64,000 nucleotides of DNA, from contig NZ_CABPSK010000003.1 in the NCBI RefSeq assembly GCF_902459645.1, positions 372,001-436,000 on the forward strand, given 5' to 3'. This DNA comes from Pandoraea pneumonica (GTDB lineage: Bacteria; Pseudomonadota; Gammaproteobacteria; Burkholderiales; Burkholderiaceae). The notes below the pieces were generated by a model. That model had not been told where the DNA came from. It saw only the letters and a list, made by a program, of their open reading frames with translations, and searched no databases. A program made the translations under genes and the position numbers. Every line of letters starts with the position of its first letter. Positions within the stretch are counted from its first letter, which is position 1. Positions 42,403-50,994 of the stretch are shown here, in pieces.

Positions 42403-42756
42403 CTAATTAGTAAACCAGATAGAGAAATCGCGGGACGCTCGCCAGAGACCTGTGTCTGCCTCCTTCGTCCAGCGGGGATTGCCTTCGAGCGGTATTGCCT
42501 TCAGAACCGCGTCACGCGTCAAAGCGAGGAATGCTCCGTCCATGACGGCCAGCGCCTCCAAAAGTGACTTTGCGTATGCGTCGATCTGCATACGAGCGTT
42601 CTGCGTGGAACTCGGGCCGCGCAACGTGACGTTCGGCTTGCCGCCTATACCTTGGTAGGTAATACGCGGCAGCTGTGCGCCTTGTGGTGCCGTGCCGGGG
42701 AATACAGCCCCCGGCGTGACCGGCTCTAGTGCCGCTTGAACCGCCTTTTCGATCAT
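42403..42756 (-). CDS. tail terminator protein (DUF3168-like)
   Basis: A 117-aa protein with the DUF3168/gpU pattern: IEKAVQAALEPVTPGAVFPGTAPQG...LPRITYQGIGGKPNVTLRG...QIDAYAKSLLEALAVMDGAF. It caps the tail for joining the head. Start 42756 overlaps the preceding stop (ATGA). Confidence 0.82.
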   Translation of the reverse strand: MIEKAVQAALEPVTPGAVFPGTAPQGAQLPRITYQGIGGKPNVTLRGPSSTQNARMQIDAYAKSLLEALAVMDGAFLALTRDAVLKAIPLEGNPRWTKEADTGLWRASRDFSIWFTN

Positions 42757-43190
42757 TTGCCACTCCCGTGGAGCTGAATCCCGCGCCACAACGAGTCGAG
42801 CAGTTGCCGAACCGCAGCGTCGCCGGTCGCTTCAAACCCGGGCCGCACAAACGGCTCGGCGGGCATCTTTGACGTACCGAACTCCTTAAAGACCCAATAC
42901 CAAGCGTCCCGGCTGTAGTCCTTGGTTCCGTCTCGGTTACGACGCGGGCCGCTTCGCACGCCGATGATGTACGTCATGTGAAGCGGATCACTCGGATCCC
43001 TGATTCGCTTTCGGTACACCGCCGCTCGCATGCGTCCCGTATCAACCGGCGCTCGCTGTTGGATCTCGCGTTGGATTAGCACCGCCCCTGAGCTGACCGA
43101 GCGCCCCAGCGTGGTCCGTGCGACCTTGGGGGCGAGCTGGCGCATTCGGTCAACGATCTCCTGCCATCCCTGCACACGGAAGTCAGCCAT
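42753..43190 (-). CDS. HK97 gp10-like tail/neck protein
   Basis: A 145-aa protein: VQGWQEIVDRMRQLAPKVARTTLGRSVSSGAVLIQREIQQRAPVDTGRMRAAVYRKR is the HK97 gp10 motif, a basic DNA- or tail-contact protein. ATG 43190 is chosen; it overlaps the upstream head-closure gene by eight bases. It sits between head closure and terminator genes. Confidence 0.85.
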   Translation of the reverse strand: MADFRVQGWQEIVDRMRQLAPKVARTTLGRSVSSGAVLIQREIQQRAPVDTGRMRAAVYRKRIRDPSDPLHMTYIIGVRSGPRRNRDGTKDYSRDAWYWVFKEFGTSKMPAEPFVRPGFEATGDAAVRQLLDSLWRGIQLHGSGK

Positions 43191-43512
43191 CGGAGGCTCC
43201 GGTTGAACAGGCGAAATCGACGTACACGCGCCGACGTTTATCAGGAAGGATCGCCGCGATGCTGTAGACCTGTCCGTCTGCGTCAACGATTCGATCCGAC
43301 GCGAGCACGTCGTCACGCCAGCGCATGCGAATACTCACGGTCGCCACGCTTACCTCGGTGCCGCTCGTCACGTACTCACGTCCATTGACGAAACGTATGT
43401 CGCCCCAATCTGCGTCTAACCTCACCCATTGGTGCGACTGCTCGCCCAAGGCGTCCCTTACGGACTCTCGTCGCTCGATCACCACCCAATCGCTTAATCG
43501 ACCCGCTCTCAT
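43183..43512 (-). CDS. head-closure (head completion) protein
   Basis: A 109-aa small beta-rich protein (WVVIERRESVRDALGEQSHQWVRLDADWGDIRFVNGREYVTSGTEVSVATVSIRMRW), typical of SPP1 gp16-like stoppers. It seals the portal after packaging. ATG 43512 overlaps the preceding stop by four bases. Confidence 0.82.
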   Translation of the reverse strand: MRAGRLSDWVVIERRESVRDALGEQSHQWVRLDADWGDIRFVNGREYVTSGTEVSVATVSIRMRWRDDVLASDRIVDADGQVYSIAAILPDKRRRVYVDFACSTGASDG

Positions 43513-43847
43513 AGCGAGAACCATCGGTAGGGGCCGACCAGTGCCTCATAGGCCAACGGCACCGTGTACAACTGCGCCCCATCGCCAACGGCTTCCCGAT
43601 GCTCGTACCAATGGCCGATGAGCATGAGCATTGCGACGCGAACGTCTTCCGTGACAGCCATCGCGCTCTCGGGGGCGTCCTCGGGCAACTTCTCTTCGGC
43701 GGGGTACAACTTGCGCCCGGTATCGTTCTCGATCTTCCGCTGCGCAGCTTTCGCGAGCAGTTCGACGTGCGGATCGCTCCCGCCGTCAGCGGGCGGCGAC
43801 CCACGCAAGCGCAGGTGCCGCCATACCTCTGCATATGTGACGAGCAT
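43509..43847 (-). CDS. head-tail connector (gp6-like)
   Basis: A 112-aa protein: VTYAEVWRHLRLRGSPPADGGSDPHVELLAKAAQRKIENDTGRKLYP and VRVAMLMLIGHWYEHREA are the HK97 gp6 adaptor helices. It forms a ring below the portal. ATG 43847 is chosen, after the terminator-like hairpin. Confidence 0.85.
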   Translation of the reverse strand: MLVTYAEVWRHLRLRGSPPADGGSDPHVELLAKAAQRKIENDTGRKLYPAEEKLPEDAPESAMAVTEDVRVAMLMLIGHWYEHREAVGDGAQLYTVPLAYEALVGPYRWFSL

Positions 43848-43854
43848 AAAAAAA

Positions 43855-43868
43855 GCCGCTCTCGCGGC
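43855..43868 (-). terminator. hairpin between capsid and connector genes
   Basis: Short GCCGC/GCGGC stem followed by TTTTTTT on the minus strand. It lies just after the capsid gene and may reduce downstream expression to keep capsid protein in excess. Confidence 0.6.
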
Positions 43869-43893
43869 CCTCACTGACGGTTACTTCGACGAT

Positions 43894-45120
43894 TTACGCG
43901 GGCTTGCCCTGCAACGACTTGATCGCCGCCAAGTCCTGCTGAACACAGCCGAAGCGGTAGAACATCAGGAAGCCGGTCTGATCGAACTCGGCGTACCGCT
44001 CGACCAAACGCTTGAGCGTCATCGAGCGGACCTCGCGAATGACGAACTGCGAGAAATCGCCCGCGTACATGAACTTGCTGCCCGCACCGACATTCGCAAC
44101 TGCCTGATCGACGACGTATTGATACTTCAGGATGCGTGCAGGTGCCCCAGCATCCAACCCCGGGATCCACAGCGGACGGCCCTGACCGTCTTCCATCTCC
44201 TCGATGAGCTGCATCGTCGAATCGTTGAATGCCAAGCGGAAGTTCGGGGCCGAACGATAGGCCGGATCGACGGAGTGGATCAGCGCGTTAATCTCCTTCC
44301 ACGTGAATTTGTCCGCTGCCGCTGCGATCTTGCCGACGGGGGCGGAGGCTTCCAAGCCCTTCGGCTGTGCGGGCTTGCCTGCGCCCGTGCCCTGTACGAT
44401 GAGACGGGCGCGGACGCGGCCGATACGCGAGCCGGCGCGTCCGGCCAAGAACGCCTCCATATCGACGCCCGCGTCGTTCAGCAGCTCATTCGACACACGG
44501 ATCACCTTCGACGTGAGCTTGTGCGCGCCGACCGCATCGAGGCCGAATTCCACGTCCTTCTCGCCCGCGTCTTCGTTCTCGCCAACGAGCGCACCTTCGT
44601 CGTTCGTGCCGTCGCTTGTCGGCCACTCGATGGGATTACCGCTGTCGGTAACGAGCAGTTGCGACACCGATGCAATGCCGCCGAACGCGCGCATCGATTC
44701 CTGCACACGCGCAAGAAACGTCGTCGGTACGGTGTAGCCACCTCGCGACGGCTCTGCTACGCCTTGCGCGCGGCTTTCCGCCGCGAGCGCTTGCCGCTCT
44801 TCGGTCGACAGATCGCCGAGGCCGCGACGCATGAAGCGGTCGAACAACGCGGAACGCTGCTCGTCTTCCGTCTGCGTGCCCGCTGCCCGGGCGGCCTGAG
44901 CCGCCAGCTCGGCGGCATTGCCTTCGACGTAGCGTTGATCGTTCGCGCGAAGTTCTTCTTCGCGCAGGATCTTGTCGTCGAGAATCTTGATATCAGCGCG
45001 CATCGCGTCCCACTTCGAGCGCTGCTCATCACCCCATGCGCCATCGCCTTGCGCCTCGTGATAAGAACGCATTTCGTTGGCGAGCTGCGAGCGGCGTTGC
45101 TTCATTTCTGCAAGAGTCAT
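43894..45120 (-). CDS. major capsid protein, HK97 fold
   Basis: A 408-aa capsid protein. The N-terminal 110 residues are a charged coiled coil (MTLAEMKQRRSQLANEMRSYHEAQG...KILDDKILREEELRAND), the delta/scaffold domain removed by the protease. The mature part starts near ALAAESRAQGVAEPSRGGYTVPTTFLARV and carries SNELLNDAGVDMEAFL and AFNDSTMQLIEEM...LWIPGLDAG. ATG 45120 follows GGAG and is preferred over the basic upstream extension. Confidence 0.95.
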   Translation of the reverse strand: MTLAEMKQRRSQLANEMRSYHEAQGDGAWGDEQRSKWDAMRADIKILDDKILREEELRANDQRYVEGNAAELAAQAARAAGTQTEDEQRSALFDRFMRRGLGDLSTEERQALAAESRAQGVAEPSRGGYTVPTTFLARVQESMRAFGGIASVSQLLVTDSGNPIEWPTSDGTNDEGALVGENEDAGEKDVEFGLDAVGAHKLTSKVIRVSNELLNDAGVDMEAFLAGRAGSRIGRVRARLIVQGTGAGKPAQPKGLEASAPVGKIAAAADKFTWKEINALIHSVDPAYRSAPNFRLAFNDSTMQLIEEMEDGQGRPLWIPGLDAGAPARILKYQYVVDQAVANVGAGSKFMYAGDFSQFVIREVRSMTLKRLVERYAEFDQTGFLMFYRFGCVQQDLAAIKSLQGKPA

Positions 45121-45146
45121 ATGTGCTCCGTTGATAGTTGGTTGAA

Positions 45147-45755
45147 TCAGAGAGTTTCGAGATAGCGCTCGCGTGCGCGACGCCCGTTTTCGGCTTCGAC
45201 GCGCGCCTTGTATTGCGCGTCGTTTGCCTCTTTCCACGCGCTCAACGAACGCTGCGCGGCGTGACTGTCTTCGTAAGCCGGATAGGTAACGGGCGATACG
45301 TCGATGAGCGCTTCGAAGCGGCGAATTGTTCGCACAACGATATCGCCCTCTTCTCGCCACTCATCGCCCCCCGGGGCTACACGAAACTTGAAGCTCGACC
45401 CGGAAACGTCGCCTCGCTGCATCGGCGCGAGCACGAGATCCCGCACCATTTGCGTGTCCGGAGGCGTGATCGTGTACGCCAGCCCGCGTGAGTCGAGCGA
45501 GAGCGAAAGCGTGCCGCTTCGCGTTCGCCCGAGGACGAAGTTGGGATCGTGATTGAACAGAGCTCGCACGTCGTCGCCGATCACGTCATCGAACGCACCC
45601 GGCGCGATCTCCTCGACGAACATGTTCATAATCAGCGAGCTACGCGTGTTGAATACCGCCGCGTAGCCCACGATGACGGAAGGCTTCGCGGGATCGCTGG
45701 ACGAGCGCAGTTCGCACGGCTGACTCGTCAGCGTGCGCATTTCAATGGTGGTCAT
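45147..45755 (-). CDS. HK97-family prohead protease
   Basis: A 202-aa serine protease that removes the scaffold domain of the capsid. VIVGYAAVFN opens the family, His69 is in FNHDPNFVLGR, and Ser121 lies in GDVSGSSFKF; a Glu/Asp supports them at a later site. It lies between portal and capsid genes as in HK97. Confidence 0.93.
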   Translation of the reverse strand: MTTIEMRTLTSQPCELRSSSDPAKPSVIVGYAAVFNTRSSLIMNMFVEEIAPGAFDDVIGDDVRALFNHDPNFVLGRTRSGTLSLSLDSRGLAYTITPPDTQMVRDLVLAPMQRGDVSGSSFKFRVAPGGDEWREEGDIVVRTIRRFEALIDVSPVTYPAYEDSHAAQRSLSAWKEANDAQYKARVEAENGRRARERYLETL

Positions 45756-45771
45756 GAAAAGTACCTTTGCG

Positions 45772-46998
45772 TTATGCCTGAGTTGGCGGGGGCGCGTTGA
45801 CCTGCGATGCCGGTTTTGCGTTCACGCTAACGAGCATTTCGCCAAGGCCATCGCGGGGGTTCAGATCTTCAAGCGCACGAACTTCGTTTCGATCCATCCA
45901 GCCGTCCGTAATCGCGTAGTGGTAGAACTCCGCACGCTCTTTCGGGGTGCCACGCAGCAGCGCAGCCAGATTGGCTTTTACGTAGTAGCCCGCCTTTCGC
46001 TCCGCTGGCGTGAACACCTTACGGTTTAGCTCCTGCTCCCAGTTCACACACCACGGCAACATGGTGTGACGCACGAACTGGATGCCCGCCTCGCTGATAT
46101 TCGAAAACGTCGCCCGCTCAAGATCGTTGATCATGTGCGCGGGCACGTTGTAAATGCTCGCGATCTCCGAACGGTTCATCTTGCGGGTATCAATAAACTG
46201 CGCGTCTTCCGGCGCAATTGAGATCGACTTGTACTCAAGCTCCGCAGGCAAGAGAAGCGTCTTATTCTCGGAGGCCGCGAGTGCCGTTTGCGCCTTGCGC
46301 CAAACAGACTTCAAGCGCTCCCACGACGTTTCGTTAAGCGCCTGCCCTTTGAGCGTCACAAGCCCGGTAGGTCTACCGCCACCCGTGAAGAACTCTCGCC
46401 CGTAGCGCTGCGCCGCGATACCGAGGCCCAACATCTCCGCGTGCTGACGAATCGGACTGATCCCCGTGCGCCCATCGGACCCGAGCGCGCGAATGTGGAT
46501 CATGTCCTCGGGCGCAACGGACATTGGCCTATCGTCGTCGCCCAGCGTGGAGTAGACCCACCGATTGCCGTTCTTAACCAACGTGGTCTGCCAAGGCAGA
46601 CACCGCGCCAGCTCGACCAGCTCACCGCGAGCGCTTCGTCGGATCGGCGTGTACGCGTTCCCCCATCCACAGACGTGCGCCTGTCGCGTTTCCCGCCACT
46701 TGTAGCTCGTCTCCCACTCGTTCGGAGCGTCGTGCAGCAAGTAGTAGGCAGCGTGATCGGTGGCGACGTCCACCCGCTCCCCACGCCGACGAAGCACGGC
46801 AAGTGGCAGTTGCCCCCACGAACTCGATAGCACGTTGATACACGCATACACCGCAGACAGGCGCATAGCCGTTTCGGTGGTCACCGATATCTCCCCCGCG
46901 CCGTGAATGTACTCGTGCAGGTTCTGCGCCGTAATGGAGGACGATTCCGCGTCCGCGCTACGTTTGCCAATCAAGGCGTTTAAAAGTCGCATGGTCAC
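45772..46998 (-). CDS. portal protein, HK97 type
   Basis: A 408-aa portal subunit: VTTETAMRLSAVYACINVLSSSWGQLPLAVLRR is the HK97 opening, RYGREFFTGGGRPTGLVTLKGQ and FIDTRKMNRSEIASIYNVPAHMINDLERATFSNISE are the core marks. It forms the DNA entry ring. GTG 46998 overlaps the terminase stop (GTGA); ATG 46992 is an alternative. Confidence 0.94.
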   Translation of the reverse strand: MTMRLLNALIGKRSADAESSSITAQNLHEYIHGAGEISVTTETAMRLSAVYACINVLSSSWGQLPLAVLRRRGERVDVATDHAAYYLLHDAPNEWETSYKWRETRQAHVCGWGNAYTPIRRSARGELVELARCLPWQTTLVKNGNRWVYSTLGDDDRPMSVAPEDMIHIRALGSDGRTGISPIRQHAEMLGLGIAAQRYGREFFTGGGRPTGLVTLKGQALNETSWERLKSVWRKAQTALAASENKTLLLPAELEYKSISIAPEDAQFIDTRKMNRSEIASIYNVPAHMINDLERATFSNISEAGIQFVRHTMLPWCVNWEQELNRKVFTPAERKAGYYVKANLAALLRGTPKERAEFYHYAITDGWMDRNEVRALEDLNPRDGLGEMLVSVNAKPASQVNAPPPTQA

Positions 46999-48698
46999 AT
47001 GACGAGCACGTCGTCTTCATCAATGGTTTCACTCAACGGACGTCCATCACCGGCGCTTGCTCTCGACAGTGCCATGACCGTCGCGACGGCTGGGTCGATA
47101 CGCCCTCGCGCTAGCGACTTCTTCTTGTCCGGCCGGAAGTTACCGTTACTGTCAAAGAGCAGCGAGACGTTGAGCGTCGCCCAACGCATCACGGCATTGC
47201 CGCCGTGGCGCAGCCGGTAGTCGTAAATCAGCTCCTCGAACTTCTTTGCACCGGGGTACATGCCACCTGTCATCTGCGGTACTTCGACCATCGGCACACC
47301 CGCCTCCATCAGCTCGTTGGCAAGATGCGTCGCGTTCCACTTGTCGAAGGCCAGCTCGACCAGCTCGTAACGCTCCCGCACCTCGCCAAGAATGAAATTC
47401 TTGATCGGCGTGTAATCGGTAACGTTGCCCTCGGTGACGTTGAGCCACCCGTCTTTTTCCCAACGCTTGTAGTCCGCCCGGTCATCCGCAGCCTGATCGG
47501 TCACCTTCGCTCTCGGGCAATAGGTGTAGACCAGCAAGTACCACTCGCCGTCTGGATCACTTTCGTCGGGAGGGAACACAAGCGCCAACGCGGTCAGATC
47601 TCGCGTGGATGACAGGTCCAATCCGCCGTAGCATTTGCGGCCCCTGAGAATCGCCGGATCGAACGGCTTTCCACCCTTGTCATACGTCGCCGCATGGATC
47701 CAACCGTCTGCGCCGTTGACCCACTGATTCAGATCCTTGGTCAGAAAGTTGGTAAGCGCGGACGGCAGCGCCTTTGCCTTGCGAGCCATCGACCGCATGT
47801 ATTCGAACCGCTTGGACATACCCAGCCCGGGGTTCGCCTTGATCCAGTTCCGCTCCTCAAACGGATCATCGTCAGCGTCGAGCGTGTAGACGTAACCGAA
47901 GAAGCTATCGTCTTCACGCTCGCCCCGCAGAATCTCGATCAGGTAGCGACGTATCTCCGTACAAACACCATCCAGAATGAAGCCTGCCGTCGTGATCGCG
48001 GAGAGTAGCGGCTGTGTACGCGCCCCAAGCGCAGACTCCATTACGTCCCACACTTCCGGCGTTTTCTGCGCGTGCAGCTCGTCGAACAGAATTGCCGACG
48101 GATTCAACCCGTCGAGCGATTCAGCGTTTGCCGGTAGAGGCTTGAACACTGAACTATCAAAAGCAACTTTTTCCTGATTGGTGCCTTCATGGATGGTGAA
48201 CGAGCGCTTTACGCCTTTCGAGCGACGCGCCCATCGCCGGATATTGTCGAATGCAGGCTTGAACACCGACATTGCTTGTTCACGGGTAGTCGCCACCGCG
48301 TAGACTTCCGCACCGACTTCCATGTCGGCCATAAACAGGTACGCACCTTGTGGGCCTTTCCATGTGCTCTTGCCATTCTTGCGCGCAACCTCCTCATAGC
48401 CACGGGTGAAACGACGCGTGCCCTCCGGACCGAGCCAGCCGTACAGGACGGCGGTCCAAAACTTCTGCCATGGGTCAAGCAGGATTGGCCGACCGGCCAA
48501 CGGCCCTTTGATGTGAACGAAGAAGCGCTCGATGAACTGAATGACTTTCCACGCATGACCGGGGCTAAACGTCAGGCCACGCTTTGCCCCGTCTCGCAGA
48601 TCTTGGTAGTGACGCTCGACCGCGAGATACACCAGCTCACCGACAACGATCTCCCCTCGCAGCACGGGCAGACCATAGTCCTCATCCCACTCGTGCAA
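46995..48698 (-). CDS. terL: terminase large subunit
   Basis: A 567-aa packaging motor of the PF03354 type. Walker A EVARKNGKST (about residues 103-112), Walker B ILFDELHAQ, and the nuclease acidic residues in CYGGLDLSSTRDLTAL and FDKWNATHLA. TTG 48698 starts the protein right after the small-subunit stop and gives a normal N-terminus (HEWDEDYGLPVLRGEIVVG); the longer frame to 48851 would add an arginine-rich overlap in the small-subunit gene. Start codon is uncertain, identity is not. Confidence 0.93.
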   Translation of the reverse strand: MHEWDEDYGLPVLRGEIVVGELVYLAVERHYQDLRDGAKRGLTFSPGHAWKVIQFIERFFVHIKGPLAGRPILLDPWQKFWTAVLYGWLGPEGTRRFTRGYEEVARKNGKSTWKGPQGAYLFMADMEVGAEVYAVATTREQAMSVFKPAFDNIRRWARRSKGVKRSFTIHEGTNQEKVAFDSSVFKPLPANAESLDGLNPSAILFDELHAQKTPEVWDVMESALGARTQPLLSAITTAGFILDGVCTEIRRYLIEILRGEREDDSFFGYVYTLDADDDPFEERNWIKANPGLGMSKRFEYMRSMARKAKALPSALTNFLTKDLNQWVNGADGWIHAATYDKGGKPFDPAILRGRKCYGGLDLSSTRDLTALALVFPPDESDPDGEWYLLVYTYCPRAKVTDQAADDRADYKRWEKDGWLNVTEGNVTDYTPIKNFILGEVRERYELVELAFDKWNATHLANELMEAGVPMVEVPQMTGGMYPGAKKFEELIYDYRLRHGGNAVMRWATLNVSLLFDSNGNFRPDKKKSLARGRIDPAVATVMALSRASAGDGRPLSETIDEDDVLVM

Positions 48699-48709
48699 GA
48701 CGCTCGGGG

Positions 48710-49216
48710 TTAGTTGAGCGATTTGCTTGCGGGTGCGGCGAGCGCGGATTGCAGCAGATCGCCGAAGAGATCGTCCTGCTGCCCGTCGTCGCCCAACTTC
48801 GCCCTTGCCATCACCGATGACGGTAGGGTCAGGCAACTCTCGGGTAGCCATTTCAGCAACTCCGTTTTAAGCGTCTGTGCCGCATAGAAGAACTGGTGCG
48901 GCTGCTCGAATCCGGTCTTGGTCTTGATGAAATACGAGCCGCTGTTGCTGGCTTCGAACTCCTGCAACTGCAACTCGGTGTTCACCCATCGGATGAAGGT
49001 TTTGCACACGACCGCAATCGCCAGCCCGGCAGTCATGTGCGGCAGCCCTTCTTCGCGCAAAACGTGGCAAATGTAGTCCCACACCTTCCGCTCGCGCGGC
49101 GACAACTGCGTGCCGGGTGGTGGCTTCGGTGAAAGCAACTTCTTACCAACGGTGCTTGCTGACGATTTTTCGTCAGCCGCGTACTCATCGGCCAGATCGG
49201 TGTAATCCGAACTCAT
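48710..49216 (-). CDS. terS: terminase small subunit (P27-like)
   Basis: A 168-aa DNA-recognition subunit: LSPRERKVWDYICHVLREEGLPHMTAGLAIAVVCKTFIRWVNTELQLQEF is the P27 family core, followed by the LPSSVMARAKLGDDGQQDDLFG tail. It binds the packaging site (cos or pac) and hands DNA to the large subunit. Begins 183 bases from the HNH gene end. Confidence 0.88.
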   Translation of the reverse strand: MSSDYTDLADEYAADEKSSASTVGKKLLSPKPPPGTQLSPRERKVWDYICHVLREEGLPHMTAGLAIAVVCKTFIRWVNTELQLQEFEASNSGSYFIKTKTGFEQPHQFFYAAQTLKTELLKWLPESCLTLPSSVMARAKLGDDGQQDDLFGDLLQSALAAPASKSLN

Positions 49217-49399
49217 ACGGCGCTCCTGTGGCCCGCGACAAGATTTTTCGCCAAACAGGGCGAAGTAGCGGGTCTACGGGGCGGCTGCTTTAACCCCCCC
49301 CCTCTTCAAAAATCACTGCTCGGAAAAACGCAGCTGGGCGCTCGGTCCCTGGCAAAAGCGCCTCAGAGATTGACCCACCCCCTCCCCGGCCGGTCATCG
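49217..49399. other. non-coding stretch between HNH and terminase, candidate packaging site
   Basis: The 183 bases hold no gene that I can support. A run of nine C residues lies near 49298. HNH-TerS phages pack at a cos site close to these genes, so the site is likely to be in this gap or at the HNH gene end, but no cohesive-end sequence can be named from the data. Confidence 0.35.
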
Positions 49400-49828
49400 T
49401 CACCGACCGGGGGTTGCTTGTTTTGTGAGCAGACCCTGTGCCGCCCGGGATCGGCCGCGCTGCTTCTCGGCATCGGTCTTTGCGGCATGGCACGAACGAC
49501 ACAACGTTTGCAGGTTCGTGTCGTCGTCAGTTCCGCCCTCTGCCTTCGCGACGATGTGATCGCACCAAGCGCTGTAAGGCGTGTCACCCACTGGTTTGAT
49601 GACACCCGCCCGCAGGCATTCTTGGCATAGCCACTTGTCACGCGCGAATACGCGTTGTCGCTTTGCTTCCCACCCAGCTCCGTAGCCTCGCTGCTGCCGC
49701 GTGCCACGCTCGCGATCAGCGAACGAGCCACGCGCAACGCGCTTGTGCTTGTCGCAATATGCCGAGCCGTCGCGAACGAGCGCGCGACAATTCGGCTCTC
49801 GGCATGGGCGGGGAGCGCTCGATGGCAT
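49400..49828 (-). CDS. HNH endonuclease, packaging-associated
   Basis: A 142-aa nuclease: Zn-binding cysteines CREPNCRALVRDGSAYCDKH at the N-terminus, then the HNH motif CDHIVAKAEGGTDDDTNLQTLCRSCHAAKT. Phages with an HNH gene next to terminase need it for cos cleavage (HK97 gp74-like). ATG 49828 is chosen over the longer opening, which would precede the zinc residues with a non-similar tail. Confidence 0.88.
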   Translation of the reverse strand: MPSSAPRPCREPNCRALVRDGSAYCDKHKRVARGSFADRERGTRQQRGYGAGWEAKRQRVFARDKWLCQECLRAGVIKPVGDTPYSAWCDHIVAKAEGGTDDDTNLQTLCRSCHAAKTDAEKQRGRSRAAQGLLTKQATPGR

Positions 49829-49926
49829 ACGTTCACGAAATAGGTGCTCGCCGCACGTCCATAGCGGTGGACGGCGACGAGCGGTCGGCCGCGAGGAGAC
49901 GGGCGCGGCCGGTTGGACAAAACAAA

Positions 49927-49956
49927 AAGCCCCGAACGCTTTCACGTTCAGGGCTT
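49927..49956 (-). terminator. terminator ending the early leftward operon
   Basis: Stem AAGCCC-GAACG with one G-U wobble and a six-base loop, then TTTTTG on the minus strand. It sits between the Q-like gene and the late genes, so late expression should need antitermination, as with lambda Q. Confidence 0.8.
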
Positions 49957-50139
49957 CACTGTGTTCTTCGCAATCATCTAGGGCGGACCTTCCCCAACCC
50001 CACCTCGCAGGCTCCGATTGTTATTTTTATGTCCCGAGAGGTTTGCACGACTAACGCGCGGTGCCAGCGATATCCCGAAACGTCGTAACGTCCAACAGGA
50101 TGAAACGGATTCTATTTCAAGATATTTCGGATTGCAACA

Positions 50140-50757
50140 TTATCTCCATCGCATCTGCTTTTTCACCGTCGCCTCTGTTGCCGCATCGACCTCATCCAAC
50201 AACGCCAGCATTGCTGCGAACAGACGTGACCAATGTTTGCGATACACCTCCAGATCTAAACCCATGCACCGCGCTCGTGCTGCATCGTCTTGTGGCGCAC
50301 GTCCGGTGCCACCGCAACCCGGGCACTGCAAGAGCGGAGCTGCCGCCGCCTTCGACTTAGACATACGGGGGATCCATCGGCGACCGTGGCACGTCACGCA
50401 CAGATCAGCCACCCATTCGGTAATGACACGAGCCGCGAACCGCTCGACGATATCCACGCTACTCCGCTCCACATCGAATCCCATGCGAGCATCCCTACGG
50501 TCAGCCTTCGTCACGCCCGTGAACTTCGACCGCTTGAACTTACCCGAAGCCCGCACGCGGCTTGCAAGTATCAGCGTCGCACGCTTCATTCCCGCATGCT
50601 TCACGTCTTGCCCGTACTTCATGCGCCACAGCAGACGCCCCAACTCGTCTGCGAATGCGAGAGCACCCAAAGTTACTTGGGGATCCATCGCGGCATCAGC
50701 GAGTTGGCTATGCGGATTCATCGCAATCCCGGCTTGCTCTTTGTAGTCGACACTCAT
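50140..50757 (-). CDS. Q-like zinc-finger protein (candidate late antiterminator)
   Basis: A 205-aa protein. Two CxxC pairs (Cys120/Cys123 in CVTCHGRRW and Cys145/Cys148 in LQCPGCGGTGR) form a DnaJ-like zinc finger, as in lambda-type Q proteins; the rest is basic and helical. It is the last gene before the terminator at 49927 and the late genes. Role in late-gene antitermination is inferred from place and zinc motif. ATG 50757 is chosen. Confidence 0.65.
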   Translation of the reverse strand: MSVDYKEQAGIAMNPHSQLADAAMDPQVTLGALAFADELGRLLWRMKYGQDVKHAGMKRATLILASRVRASGKFKRSKFTGVTKADRRDARMGFDVERSSVDIVERFAARVITEWVADLCVTCHGRRWIPRMSKSKAAAAPLLQCPGCGGTGRAPQDDAARARCMGLDLEVYRKHWSRLFAAMLALLDEVDAATEATVKKQMRWR

Positions 50758-50767
50758 TGCATGCTCC

Positions 50768-50928
50768 CCCGTCCCAATGTCCCAACGTCCCAAAGAAAAA
50801 ATGAATGCTTGGGTGTGTGCGCCTGCGACGCGGGCGACGTGCGCACTCTCGCCTGCACGTCGCACACGTCGCACGCATCACGCGCACGGAACCGTGGCGG
50901 CGCATGGGACATTGGGACATGGGACGGC
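50768..50928. repeat. inverted clusters of GGGAC iterons
   Basis: Three 8-9-bp copies of TGGGACR lie at 50768-50793 (complement strand) and three more in the opposite sense at 50904-50927, about 110 bases apart. Between them are short GCAC-GTCGCAC direct repeats. It sits between the primase-helicase gene and the Q-like gene. Iteron arrays near replication genes often mark phage origins. Confidence 0.6.
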
Positions 50929-50994
50929 GATTCAGCGCGCCGTTGTCCGCTGTCGCGCGCGCCAATGCCAGCGGTTAGGCGCGCCTCGCTCCGA

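Noticed and set aside
48699-48851. Longer terminase large-subunit N-terminus
   Set aside because: It is Arg-rich and overlaps the small-subunit gene by 142 bases; family members start near the TTG at 48698.
50768-50928. CRISPR array
   Set aside because: The repeats are 8-9 bp, in two opposite groups and without unique spacers of equal length; no cas genes.
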